A stretch of DNA of 64,000 nucleotides from Kryptolebias marmoratus (Eukaryota > Chordata > Actinopteri > Cyprinodontiformes > Rivulidae): NCBI RefSeq assembly GCF_001649575.2, contig NC_051433.1:13731588-13795587 (forward strand), in the 5' to 3' direction. The notes under the pieces were generated by a model. That model was not told where the DNA came from. It ran no database searches and saw nothing but the letters and a program-made list of their open reading frames with translations. The translations under genes were made by a program, and so were the position numbers. This document shows positions 10,686-30,800 of the stretch, piece after piece (position 1 is the stretch's first letter; every line of letters begins with the position of its first letter).

Positions 10686-10695
10686 GCGCATGCGC
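10686..10695. promoter_or_regulatory. NRF1-type motif in srsf3 intron 1
   Basis: GCGCATGCGC is a perfect palindromic NRF1 core in a locally CpG-rich spot, about 440 bases upstream of srsf3 exon 2. It could mark a second promoter. I see no coding exon that would need it. Confidence 0.4.
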
Positions 10696-11359
10696 GGTAA
10701 GACCTGCGCGATGCAATTTCAGCGATATGACAATTTTACCTTAAACTAAAACTACGCTTTTACTCATTACACGTTTTTAGTACTTGAGGAAACATCACGA
10801 GGAAAGCGTTAGTTAAACGATTTTAAAATCAGAGTCAAATGTAAGTCATTAGCTTTTCACATCGAGCCGTCTGACCCACTTTTCTGCCGCATTTGCAGCC
10901 CGTGCTAACTTTAGCAAGCTAACAAAATGCCGCAAATTTGGAGGTACGCGCGTGTTTAAAAAAAAAAAAAATAATAAAATCCGCTTCGGTAAAACTGCTG
11001 AACTGAAACGCATCGACTGTAGCTCGGTTGGAAACGGAAGCTCGGGTGGATTAAATGTCGGAGCTAATAACTGTTTTAACTAAAATGGCTGTCGTCTGGT
11101 CGAGGCCTAGTCGCTCCGCTAACAGCCAGTCCCCGAAATCTAACAATAAAAGCCACGCGGTCGTGGTGATATACGGACTCTGCGCACAGCTATGTTACAA
11201 ACGCAGCCCGAATTGATATATCTGATATATACATCCTTCGCAATCTGTACCTTTATCGATGCTATTCAACCGCTCAAACTGACACCGCCTGCGCCGCAGC
11301 TCCGCTGCTCTCGGCTCGTCGATGGAAAATGGAGTGACGGAAGAGACGTTTATACTCAC

Positions 11360-11570
11360 CAGGACGCTGCCGCCGCTTCCGGGGAAGGCGGGAGAGTCCC
11401 CCGCGATCAAAAACCCAGCTCTGTGTGCCAAAAGACTCTTGTGAATATGTGGAATAACTTGTCTTGGCATGGTCGACTGCTGATACTCTTAAGCATTTTA
11501 ATCAAACTTTCAAAAACGGGGGAAGAGTAAAACGAGGACACGCGGACCTGCAGTACCACTTCCGGCCACG
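11360..11570 (-). promoter_or_regulatory. srsf3: Probable srsf3 promoter and untranslated first exon
   Basis: On the minus strand a consensus donor (CTG, then GTGAGTATAA) ends a CpG-rich stretch at 11360. Two ETS-type motifs (CCGGAAG, at plus about 11375-11383 and 11556-11565) lie within or just upstream, as expected for a TATA-less housekeeping promoter. An ATG at 11468-11470 opens 37 codons to the donor. If spliced to exon 2 it would run out of frame past the srsf3 start, so it would act as an overlapping upstream ORF rather than a protein of its own. The transcription start is not visible. Confidence 0.45.
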
Positions 11571-14100
11571 GGTTAATCAACGTAAAAGTGGCGCTGTTTC
11601 CAACTTTTTGTGGGGAGCTTTTAGAGTTTAACCTTAGATTATTTATGATAAAGTTATTGTTTAAAATGCAACTGGTTGAACCTTACAGATACTATTTATT
11701 AAAACCAAGTTTATCTCTATATCACATTTAAAAACAATTGAACTGACCAAAGTGCCTGTACAATCTAACAAGGTTGAGTCAGTACATTACTTCTTTTATT
11801 CAAAAGACTTCTTCAGTCTGAGGAGCTGCAAACAAACTCAGCCTTATAAGCAGCATCTTCACATTGTGAATCAACCAGTTGGGTGTGACACCCAGAACTA
11901 GTTGTTCACAAGGAGGACCATCAGCCTGGCGGCCGGTCGTTTGGGCCCTGATGGCTGCTTGCTATTCACAGAATGATCCTCGCAATAACAGTATTATGGG
12001 AGGGGGACAGTTAGACACGGAGGCCTCTGCCCCTGTTTAATGAAGGATGGGTTCTCTTCACTCTTTAGAGAAACTGTCTGAGACGTTTATTTTATAAACA
12101 TGACAATGCAGTGGCTTTAGAACCCCAAAATACACTACGGCAAAGGCCGGTTCATCCCAAAGAACCGGTCCCTCTGACACAAACAGAGTAACATTGTGTG
12201 TGCTGTTAAGTGCCAAGAGAATCTTTTTTGGAACGGATTTTAATTATTTGACTCAGTTATGTGTCAATATCAGATCCCCAGAGTAAAACTCTCCATCAGG
12301 ACATCAGGGACCAGTCCAAACCAGGACATGTGATGGTTCAGAGTTGTGCCAGCACCTTTTGCAAAGATGGTTTTATAATGGCAGCATTAAAGCAAATGAG
12401 AACGTAGAACAACAAACGCTCCAATAAGATAGACATCTCTATTCCAGGAAGATGTGTGCATTTTTAACAAAACAATACAAACCCACATCCCGTGTATAGA
12501 GACACGGATGCAGAGAAAGAAGATGATGAATCTACCAGACTGTCCTGTTTCCAAATCTAATCTGTTCACAACAAAGACATCTGTGAGGACTTTTAAAAAA
12601 GCAACAATAACAGTTTGAAGGAAACGATACGCAGCTTGGCATTCTCAGTACTGCTAATCATTCCAACAATACTGAGAATGTCTTCTTATTGTGAAAATGA
12701 CTGGCAGCATTACAAAGAAAACATTTTGTTGTTCCAACTTTTTTTTTTTTTTGGAATGTGTTACAAGGCTGACATCCAAGAATGTCATCATAACAAACAC
12801 TACGAGGAAGTTAACGACACATACCATGAAGTATTTTGAATTCACACCAATTAAATAAAGTTAAATTTGAGTAAATCACTGATTTTTTTGTTATTTTATT
12901 TATTGGGTTTACTATAGTTAATTTTTTCTGTAAAATAGACTCTGGTCCTTCCTGCAGAGGATCTAACTACAAAATGTCTGGGCTATTATTAGCCCACTCC
13001 TTGTTTTGAGCACACACGCTGGAAAAAAGGTTTGGAGATAAGATGACTGTATAGATCGGTGATTGTCAACTGGTGGCTCACGGGCCATATCTGGCCTGCA
13101 AGCTCATTCTATCTGGCCCAGAACGTGAAGCTGCAAATAAAATGTCTCCATCCCAAAAAAAGAGGGCTACAGCTGATTCTTTATGTATTCCATCAGTGTT
13201 TACAACAAGTAGGTTATTTTAACGCCTTTTTATGCTCCTCCTAAAACTTGCTGTATAGTTGATTTAAAAACGCAGAATCCAACAAATTACTCCTGTTCTT
13301 AGAGCTTGTGGAAATCCCTAAAACTCGGCTTGTGATAGCAATCGGACTATCTGGAAAAACCACATTTTCGGATGTTTGAAACATAACTGGTGACTACTAA
13401 CAATGAAATTGTAGGTCGCGTCTAAAATGTGAGTTTCTCACGGGTTTAGGCACTACAGCGAATGACGCAAACTCCAAACTATGCAAACACAAAAGAAATG
13501 CTAACAAACCTGGGTCAAATGGCAAATATCCAAACTCGAGTCCCCCTGGCGGTCTGGTGCACTTCCATTTTGTGGCGTGAGTTTGCAGCTTTTTTCTTAC
13601 TTACTGGTGTTTAATATTTTTGGCATTCACATAATTTTTTCCTTTAGCTTTTGTCTATTTTCTGTGCTTGCAGCATCTTTCTTTAGCAGCATTTTTCTTT
13701 GCATTCGTATTTTTGTTTATGTGCGTTAGGCGTTTGGTGTACGTTTGGACCTGTCGGCCACCGTAAACCTCGGGCACAAAAATACTCCATAACAGTAGTG
13801 CAATTGGGTTACTTCAATGAACTGCTTTACTGTAGGAGAATTGGGAAATTACTTCTGCTTACGTAAGATAGTAATTGGAAAAAATAAAATTACTTGACAG
13901 AAATGTTTTTTTCTGTTTCCAGCACAGATGAGTTCGAAGGTAAGACTGGCATAAAGACAATTAGCTCGTCACATTATGAAATTAATACAAATATATGTGA
14001 GCTGGACGTATGATATCGGGAGAGGCGTGTTATCCGAGGGACAGTGAACGCAGCTCGGAAAGAACACACCCCGGCAGTCCTGCTGGGAACCGCCCACAAA
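11571..14100. other. Spacer between srsf3 and ahcyl1 with transposon remnants
   Basis: No coding exon was recognised. A poly-T-containing segment at about 12620-12860 (TTTGGAATGTGTTACAAGGC ... ATTAAATAAAGTT) resembles the ends of a common fish dispersed repeat. About 13060-13160 (GGCTCACGGGCCATATCTGG...) resembles a hAT-like short repeat. Both identifications are from memory of the general pattern only. In human the flanking genes are on different chromosomes, so this spacer contains a rearrangement junction between two ancestral gene blocks. Confidence 0.45.
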
Positions 14101-14394
14101 GTTACTCAGCCCGGTGACAGCTGAGCCAGCGGGGGGGAAACGGCACGACCGCAACCTACGCAACCAAACAGAGAGATAAATTGTCAGCTCCAGCTCAAAG
14201 TCGGGTACTCACGACCAGCCGCTCGTCGCGTTTACAGGTACTTTACCTGCTGTCTAAAAACGCCGCCTCCCGACCTGTCCTCCCTCTGTCCTGGAAGTTA
14301 GCAAGCTAGCGTTAGCCTCTTCCTCTCGCCGCCTGGCTCGACGCGCAGCCCGTGCTTCTGCCCGGGTGAGAAGGTGACGCAGCCGCCCCGAAAC

Positions 14395-22435
<8,041 letters not shown>

Positions 22436-24470
22436 CAGATTTCTGAACACCTGTGTGTGGATCTAGATGTTCCTGTTGTTCCCCTTCCTCCGGAAAAACG
22501 GAAAGACGACACGTTTGTTGTTTTATACTCTTCGCAGGATGCACAGCCTGTAACTAGACACACTTTTTTTTTTTCAGATTTGGCAGTTTTGTTTTTTCTT
22601 CCTGCTTGACTTGCTGCTTCTTACAGATGCTGCTCGCCGCACTTAGCTGGCTGTAAAAACGTTAACGTAACTCGCACGCAGCGCTCCGAGGGCTGATTGA
22701 AAGTTCTGCAGCACGCGTTTCTGGACCTGCTGGGGTCCGATGGCTGCTGAGCGCTCCGTGAATATAACGTGCCAAAGAGGAGCGGAGTCGCTTTTTAAAA
22801 CATGATGATTAGAACTCGCCTACAGAGCGTCTTTTTAAAAAAACTATAAATACTGTAAGAGTCACGCTGCTGTTTATCGAGCTGCTTGTAGTTGTTGTAC
22901 TTTGGTGCATAAAAACTGCTTTAAAGCCATTTCTGGATGGGAGCCGATTGAGGAAAGTTCTGCTCAAGAAAAAAGCGGACCAAATCTGACCGTAACGTAG
23001 CCAAATGTTCGGCTCTAAACTGATGTTTCTTCGTGTTAAAGTTGCCAACGGATTTACTACAGATGAGCCATAACTTTAAAAAAACAGTCTAAACTTTGTC
23101 GATGCAAGTTTGTATTTGATTATTTCTACAAGCTAGTGGCCAAAAACTTAGCTCAGTGCTGCTTGAAAGTGTTTTTTTTTAATACAAAGCACCTTTTCAT
23201 GTGATACATTCCACCTGTCAGAGAGGAAAAACGTCCTGACTTTTATGATATCGTTTTGAATAATAACCTTCGGATGTTAGCAAAAAGTAACTTTCTTTGT
23301 TCTTGTTGATTTCAACAACACGAGATTAAGGATCATCGTTTATTTCCATTAATTAATCGTCTCTTAGAAGAATACGTTCTTCACCTAAGGGCATTCAGGA
23401 GTCTAAGATTATCTGTAAATAATATATATATTTGACCAGATTTAGTATCATTTCAAAGTCACGTTTTCTTTAAAAAAAAAAACAAGCCATTTTTAACGGT
23501 ACTGTTTTCACCTGCAGAGGTTTTGGTACTCATCAAATGTCCAGATTAAAAACAAACGGTCGTAATCTGTGTTGTATTTGAATTATTTGTCACGCAGCGT
23601 CTTTATAACAAGGTGTTTATGGTGTTCTCATTGGATTTATCACAGGAGTCACCTTTTTGTGTTTGTTTTTTTTTTAAACTGAACTATTTTAACAGGAAAG
23701 GAAACGGATCCTCAAAGGTTTTTTGCTGCTGTGCTTTGATACGGTGATCAGTAACAAGTTAGATTTATATATTCCGACATCTTTACAATCAAAAGGCTTC
23801 AGCACTGTTTTTGTGACATTTGTGAAAAGCGCAGGATAAACCTTACCCCTGCGTGTTCACGCCATGCGTTTCGAAATGAAAGATTGTTTTCTGTGTTTCT
23901 TAGTTAAAGTTGCAGACCTTGGCGGGTTGTCGGATCTTGTTTTATTTACCGATGGCTTTTAAAGGTGTTGTTACCGTGGTTACCGGCAGGTTGACAGTGC
24001 CTTGTAAATCTGTTGTTTCTGCTCACATTTAAAGTTGGGTTTGGTCTCCGATCCACGACTCGTGGTTTCTCTTCGGTTTGTCCTGCAGCTGTTGAGTTAA
24101 ATTAGTTTGATGTTGTTCAAATATTTGGATGATTACCGAAGTTTATGTTGTCGTTTTGTTTCCTGTGACGAACCTTTTTACTTTCTCGAGAACACGCGTC
24201 ATGAATTCTGCTTTCATAAATTACGACTAAAGTGTTTTGACTCTCTGACAAATGAATGTGATATTACTGAAGCAACAACAGCTCCTCGTGTTGAGTTCAA
24301 ACATGTTTGCTGTTGCATTTGGATACAAGATGACTTATATCACGTAAATGATTTAATTGCCATAATGTGTCGTATACTTTCAATGCAAGTTTAATAATTT
24401 CACAAGTGTCCATTGTGTTCTGTCTTTGTGCACAATTTCCTTTTAATAAACACTTTAAACTTTTTTAAAA
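22436..24470 (+). other. ahcyl1: ahcyl1 3' untranslated region
   Basis: This AT-rich stretch of about 2 kb without coding exons follows the stop codon and ends at a canonical AATAAA (24445-24450). It is followed by T/G-rich sequence. A 95-codon ORF inside it (24107-24394) has no recognisable features and I treat it as chance. Confidence 0.65.
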
Positions 24471-24724
24471 ATGGCCTGTTTTATTTTTATGGGCAATTAC
24501 ATTATGAGCTTGGACCACAGATTTCTCTAAATTAAACTCGATGGTTTTGTTTATAATGCAATTAAAGCATTAGGAGTTAAGATTTTTTGTCAAATATAAA
24601 TTGCCATGAAGGCGTTTAAAGAATCCCACATAATCCAATAATGTAGCTAAAGCCACAGAGCAGAAGAAACTGACTTTATGATCTCCTCATCTGAGCATGG
24701 CAGAGCCTGAAACTGCGGAGAAAT

Positions 24725-24811
24725 CCATCTGGCAGCAGACGTACGACGTGATTACGTCAGAGGCGAACTCGCAGACCGACTGACATCTCGCGAGATTTCA
24801 CCTATCTCCTA
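24725..24811 (+). promoter_or_regulatory. strip1: strip1 core promoter with CRE-like and TCTCGCGAGA motifs
   Basis: A CRE/ATF-like TTACGTCA is at 24752-24759. A perfect palindromic TCTCGCGAGA is at 24786-24795, only 17 bases before the first ATG. The latter is the motif bound by BANP in CpG-island promoters of essential genes. The spacing implies a very short 5' UTR, or that the motif spans the start site of transcription. Confidence 0.55.
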
Positions 24812-27800
24812 ATGATGGAAGTCGGGGGGAACGGTGGTGGCCTGCCTGTAAACAATAAACAAAGAGCGATGCTACCCAATAAAGGCAGGGGTGAATTCCC
24901 CCGAAATTCAAGGAAAGACTCAGAGGTACGCAGAGAGAAATGTAATATTTAATAATTTGGTCCCGTGGGGGGGTTCAGATACCGGGCGAGGCTAATGTTA
25001 GCTTAGCTAGCTTTGACTAGTATCTCTAACACAACCAGTGCTAACCGAGCTAAACTAGTTTAAATATTTGCTCAGCTTCGAAAAGCTTCGGGTTTTGACA
25101 TCGGCTTCTTCTTGGGTTAAACATCGGTGTAGCTAAGCGGGGAGAAGCTAGCTGACGTTAGCAGACAGGCTAACCTGTCAGAAACTAGCTGCTTGGTCCG
25201 TATCTGTAAGGTGACACATTTTGTTTTTAATTGATTTATTTTGCAATGACAGTGCAGTTTTACTGAATGTGGACTAGAATGGGTTATTACGAAGTGAACA
25301 CAGATGGTGTATGATTACTTAACAGCGAGTTTCAGAGTCGATTTCTACAGGTTTAAACCACAGACATGCATTAATGTAAGTCTGTGGTTTGAGCTAAAAA
25401 CAAACAGAAACAGGTAAAATTTGGAAGAAGACAATAACATTACTAATAGTAGCTGATTTATTGAACAGAAGGTTTGTATCGATGCAGTTTGTCTGTATGG
25501 AGCCACTCTTGGTTACTTTGAATGAGTTGGATTTATATAAGTATGTCATTTAGGAAGAACAACAAAAGCTCCAGGAGCTGCGTAGTCAGTCTGCAGTTTT
25601 TATGAAGTCTTCCAATAAAACTACAGATTAGCTAACTGTTCGGTAAAAAAAGAAAGAAAGAAAACCATACACTTCTATTGACAGATACTTAAAAGTTGCA
25701 CTGTACGTTATATCATTATTATGAACTGTTTTCTGTTCTGTAAGTGAACTCGACAGGTAATGCTTAACAACCAATTTGAAGCCAAATGTATATCGTATAT
25801 TGTGGTTTCTGTAGAGGAAACAAAAATCTGAATGCAGTTCTGCCAACGTTTAGCTCGGAATAAGACAATTAGTTTCTATGAGGCCTGTTTTTAAGGAAGC
25901 CAACATTAAACGCACAAACCATGTGCTCCTAATGACCCTCAAACATTAAGCGAGAAATACCTTTTTCTGTAGAACGGTGGATTTATGGAAATTCCTTGTA
26001 ATTCTCTGTGAAAGCCATCAGTCTAATTGATGTGTTTTATGCGTTGTGCACAGGGGCTGTCTGAGTCCCCAGATCTGGAGTTTGAATATTCTGACACAGA
26101 CAAATGGGCTGCAGAGCTCTCAGGTGCGTATGTTCTTTCAGGTCCTGAAACATAGACGCTCAAAAGTAATTTTTTTTTTTTAATCTGTTCTTTAAAACAA
26201 CCTTTCAGAGCTGTACAGCTACACCGAAGGGCCCGAGTTCGCTCTCAACAGGAAGTGCTTCGAGGAGGAATTCAGAGCTCACGGTACGTAGCGACGAATA
26301 CACAAAACCAGACAAAGTGGGCGCTTGTGTGACTATGTTTTCCTCTTTTCCCGTCGCGTCTCAGTGTCTGATAAGAAGTGGACGGAGCTGGACGCAGCCG
26401 AGCACCAAGCTCACGCCATGCGTCTCCTGGACGGTCTGGAGGTCATTGCTCGTGAGAAACGGCTGAAGGTGGCGAGGGCCATTCTCTACATGGCTCAGGG
26501 TCAGCGCGTAGCAGTTCTCGCTTGTTTCAAACGGAATCAAAACGCTGCGGCGATCATCATAGATGTGTTTGTGCTGGATACAAGTCTCTTTTTTTTGTTT
26601 TGTTTTTGTGCAGGAACCTTTGGAGAGTGCAGCTGTGAGGCTGAGGTGCAGCACTGGATGAGATACAACATATTTCTGCTGCTTGATGTGGGGACCTTCT
26701 CCGCTCTGGTGGAACTACTGAACATGGAGATTGAGTATGTTCTGCACGAGTAAATCTGAGCTTAATAATAGCAGCTGTAGCTGTGTAATAAGTCACATCA
26801 CATCGCAGGAATTTAAGTTAAAAGCAGGTGTAAGTTACTGTGCTTCAACTTCTGTAGCTTTGGATGGACTAAACAGTAATAAAGTCATAAAAAGACTATG
26901 TTTTGTTGCAAAACAATAAGAAAAAACTAAAAGCAAATCTTGTTTTTAGCTGTGTGAAGTTTCCAGTCGGTGTTTTTTGCATTGAACGAGATCGCCCCGC
27001 CTTCTGTTTTTCAGCAACAGCGCTGCCTGCAGCAGCGCGGTCAGGAAACCAGCCATCTCCCTCGCTGACAGCACGGACCTCCGGGTGCTGCTCAACATAA
27101 TGTACCTGATCGTGGAGACCGTCCAACAGGACGACCCGGCTGATAAGCCCGAGTGGAAACTTCTGAAGGAAACCTTCAAAGCGGAGCTGGGTAAATGTTC
27201 CCCCGAGCAGCTGCGGTCGTGCTGGTTCAGATTAAATGCTGACATGTGGGCTAACTCCACCCTGCTGTTTCCACCCAGGATCTCCGCTGTTCAACAACGA
27301 GCCCATTTCTGTCATGCTCTTCGGCATGGTTACCAAGTTCTGCAGCGGCCACGCTCCTCACTTTCCGATGAAGAAGGTCCTCCTGCTGCTGTGGAAGAGC
27401 ATTCTGGTGAGAAGAGGATTTTAAACAGTTTATTTCGATTTAAGCAAACGGTCAGTCTGATCCACGAAGAAGCGTCGTGTCGTACAGTCCTCATGATGTG
27501 TGTTTCAGTTCACGCTCGGCGGGTTCGAGCAGCTCCAGAGCATCAAGGTCCGTAAGCGTGACGAGCTGGGACTCCCCCCTCTGCCGGAGGACAGCATCCG
27601 AGTCATCCGCAGCATGAGGGCCGCTTCCCCTCCGGCGTCGGCGTCCGATCTCATCGAGCAGCAGCAGAAACGAGCTCGACGTGAACACAAAGTACATAGT
27701 GTTTTTTCTGATTTCAGACTTGGACATAGAACTGAGCTTTATGAGCTTATTCCTGGACGTTACTAATGTCTTTGTTTATAATCAAAGCGTTTATTTAAAC

Positions 27801-30800
27801 CATTAGGTGCACGTCTTCTTGTAATATCGACCCAAACGAGCTCTTAATTTTCCCCTCCTGCTGCGTGCCTCAGGCTCTGATCAAACAGGACAACCTGGAT
27901 GCCTTCAACGAGAAGGATCCCTACAAGGCCGACGACTCCCGAGACGACGAGGATGACAACGACGACAACGACAACTCGTTAGAGCCGGAGACTTTCCCCA
28001 TCGAGAGGGACGAGGTGATGCCTCCCCCCATCCCTCACCCTCCGTCGGAGCGGGTGTCCTTCCCCAAAGGGCTGCCCTGGGCTCCCAAAGTCAGGTACTC
28101 TTCGGCTTTGACGCACTGAATCTGGAGCGATTTAAGCAAAGAGAAGAGCCGAGACATTTCTGGCATTTTTAATTTGTTTATTTTTTTGTTCCAACAGGGA
28201 AAAAGATATTGAAACTTTTCTGGAATCAAGTAGAAGTAAATTCATCGGTTACACACTCGGGAGGTGGGTCTCACTAAGAGCAGCTCATAAAGACACGACT
28301 CACCTTTTCCGCTCGGCGATAACGGAGCTTTATTTTTTCCTTTTCCCCTCTCTGTTTGTCTCGCAGTGACACAGACACGGTGGTCGGTTTACCCAGGCCG
28401 ATTCACGAGAGCATCAAGACACTAAAGCAGGTCCGCTAACACCCGTCTGTTGTTGTGATTTCCCCTCATTTGGCGATTTATTTGACTTGCTTCCCTTCGA
28501 TTTCCAGCACAAGTACGTTTCTATAGCCGAGCTCCAGATCGCAAAGGAGGAGGAATACCAGAAAACTCCCCTCTCGGTCGTGAGTGTAAATCAAATCTTT
28601 CATAAAGTGTTGAAGGTCCGAACGGTAATCTGCCGGTTGGTCCTCGCCGTCTGAAATGGTCGAGTTGTCTCAGCTTCCTGTTTCCTCGCTGACAGGGCGA
28701 AGAGGAGGTGGAGATGTGCGCCACGGAGCTGCTCTATCAGGGACTCCTGCCCAGTTTGCCTCAGTACATGGTTAGTGCTTCAGGAAGGGTTTATTTTCTG
28801 TTTCTGTGGGACATTTTATCTAAAAACACCTGATATATTTCATGAAAAATAAGTCAAATATTCTGTAATTCCTTTTGTTTTATGTTAAGGCTGTGTGTGA
28901 AGGTTCTTCTTGCTGTTCAGGATCTTGTGAGCTTTAAATTGACTGACATTTGTTTAGAAATATTCACTGCATTTATATTATTATAGTTATCTGCTGTCTG
29001 TTGCTCTCCGACACACAAATATATGATGCTTCAGACCAAAGGAGGAACCATAAATAAAACTTTCTTATAGAAATAAAATGAAACGAATGCAAATATGTTT
29101 AACATTATTACACATGCGACTTTACTTCGCAGGATTTATAACAATATTCAGGTTTTAAAAGACATATTCTTGTGTTTAATGACACATTATCCTTCATATA
29201 TGTTTTAAAGTAAAGTAAAACTGATTATTGATGTTTTGCCACTTTTATTTGTTTAGTTGAAGGTAAGAAAGCGGAATGCAAACATTATTACAGGTGAAGT
29301 TTCAACTAAATGACAGAAGTTTTACAAGATGCCCCATTTTACTACTGAAGTAAACAATCTCTGCCTAAAACAATCCTCATTTAGGAGCCTTAGAATGACA
29401 TAAAACTGAACTTTTTCTGTTCAAACATTAACATTGAGTCATTAGAAAACCTGTTGTGTTGTAACTTAAAGTCTCTGCTCGTCTCTTCTGTCTCAACCTC
29501 GTCCCTCCCCACGCCTCGGCGTCTCTTTCCGGACATCAGATCGCGCTGCTGAAGATCCTGCTGGCTGCCGCGCCGACATCCAAAGCCAAAACGGACTCCA
29601 TCAACATCCTGGCGGATGTGCTGCCGGAGGAGATGCCGTGAGTGGAAACGCCCGCACAGATACACTGAAAGGTGTTATGAACAGTGAATATCTTACCTGC
29701 TGTAGGCGGGTCTTTGAATCGGTTTGATTCTGACTGGATTGACGAGCCAACGGCTAGTCCTTGCTGCCATTTTAAAAACAGACGGTGCTTTCTGATGCCT
29801 CGCGGGATCATTTACAGTGAATTCTTTGGTTATTTGATAATAGCAGCAGCAGGAGCTAGCTGTAGCACTTCCTGTGTAACCTTCATATTTCTGCCTCGTT
29901 AACCAAGTACAGCTCAACTAATGGTGACGAGAAGGTTCATAAAATAGATCACGGTGATTCATTTGAGACTTGAAGCTTCCAGGGATTAAAAATCTCTGTC
30001 GCCACGACAGATTTCTGTCATCTGTGAAAACGAGAAGAAGAAGAAAAAAACGTGGTTTTTGTTATTGTTGTGGTCTCGTGAAAGCCGTCCAATCTAATTA
30101 CGATTCAGGGGTTAAACTGACGCTGCTTTCAACAAATAAACTGAAGCAGAGCCAAAGTTTTATCCAATCAGAGCGGAGCAGGGATTATAAGTCGTTTTTT
30201 GTGCACCTTATAGTCCGGAAAATACGATAGGTTCCTGATTTGACCTTCTGAGCTGCTAGTTTTCTTTTTTAGCTCAGTAATGCAACAAAATATATCTAAG
30301 ATTAGAACATCTGTAAAAACACGCCTCCACAGTCCGGTCCTCACGTGTCTCCTGTGTCCCCCCCCACCTCCGCAGGACGACGGTTCTGCAGAGCATGAAA
30401 CTTGGCGTTGACGTCAACCGGCACAAAGAAATCATCGTCAAAGCCATCTCTGCCATCCTGCTGCTGCTTCTGAAGCACTTCAAGCTGAACCACATCTACC
30501 AGGTGAGAGCGTGTGGCGGCGGCGGCTCCGTGAACGTCTTCCGTGTGGAGAAAAGGCGCCCGTTTAACCCGAAGCCCTGTTTTTTCCTCACAGTTCGAGT
30601 ACATGGCTCAGCACCTGGTGTTTGCGAACTGCATCCCGCTCATCCTGAAGTTCTTCAACCAGAACATCATGTCCTACATCACGGCCAAGAACAGGTCCTT
30701 CAGCGCGCTTTTTAAATTCATCGAAGCCGATTATTCCCGGGATTAAATGTCGTTTCTCCCAACAGCATTTCTGTGCTTGATTTCCCTCACTGCGTGGTGC

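Noticed and set aside
24107..24394. 95-codon ORF in the ahcyl1 3' UTR
   Set aside because: AT-rich codons, no start context or features, fully inside the untranslated region.
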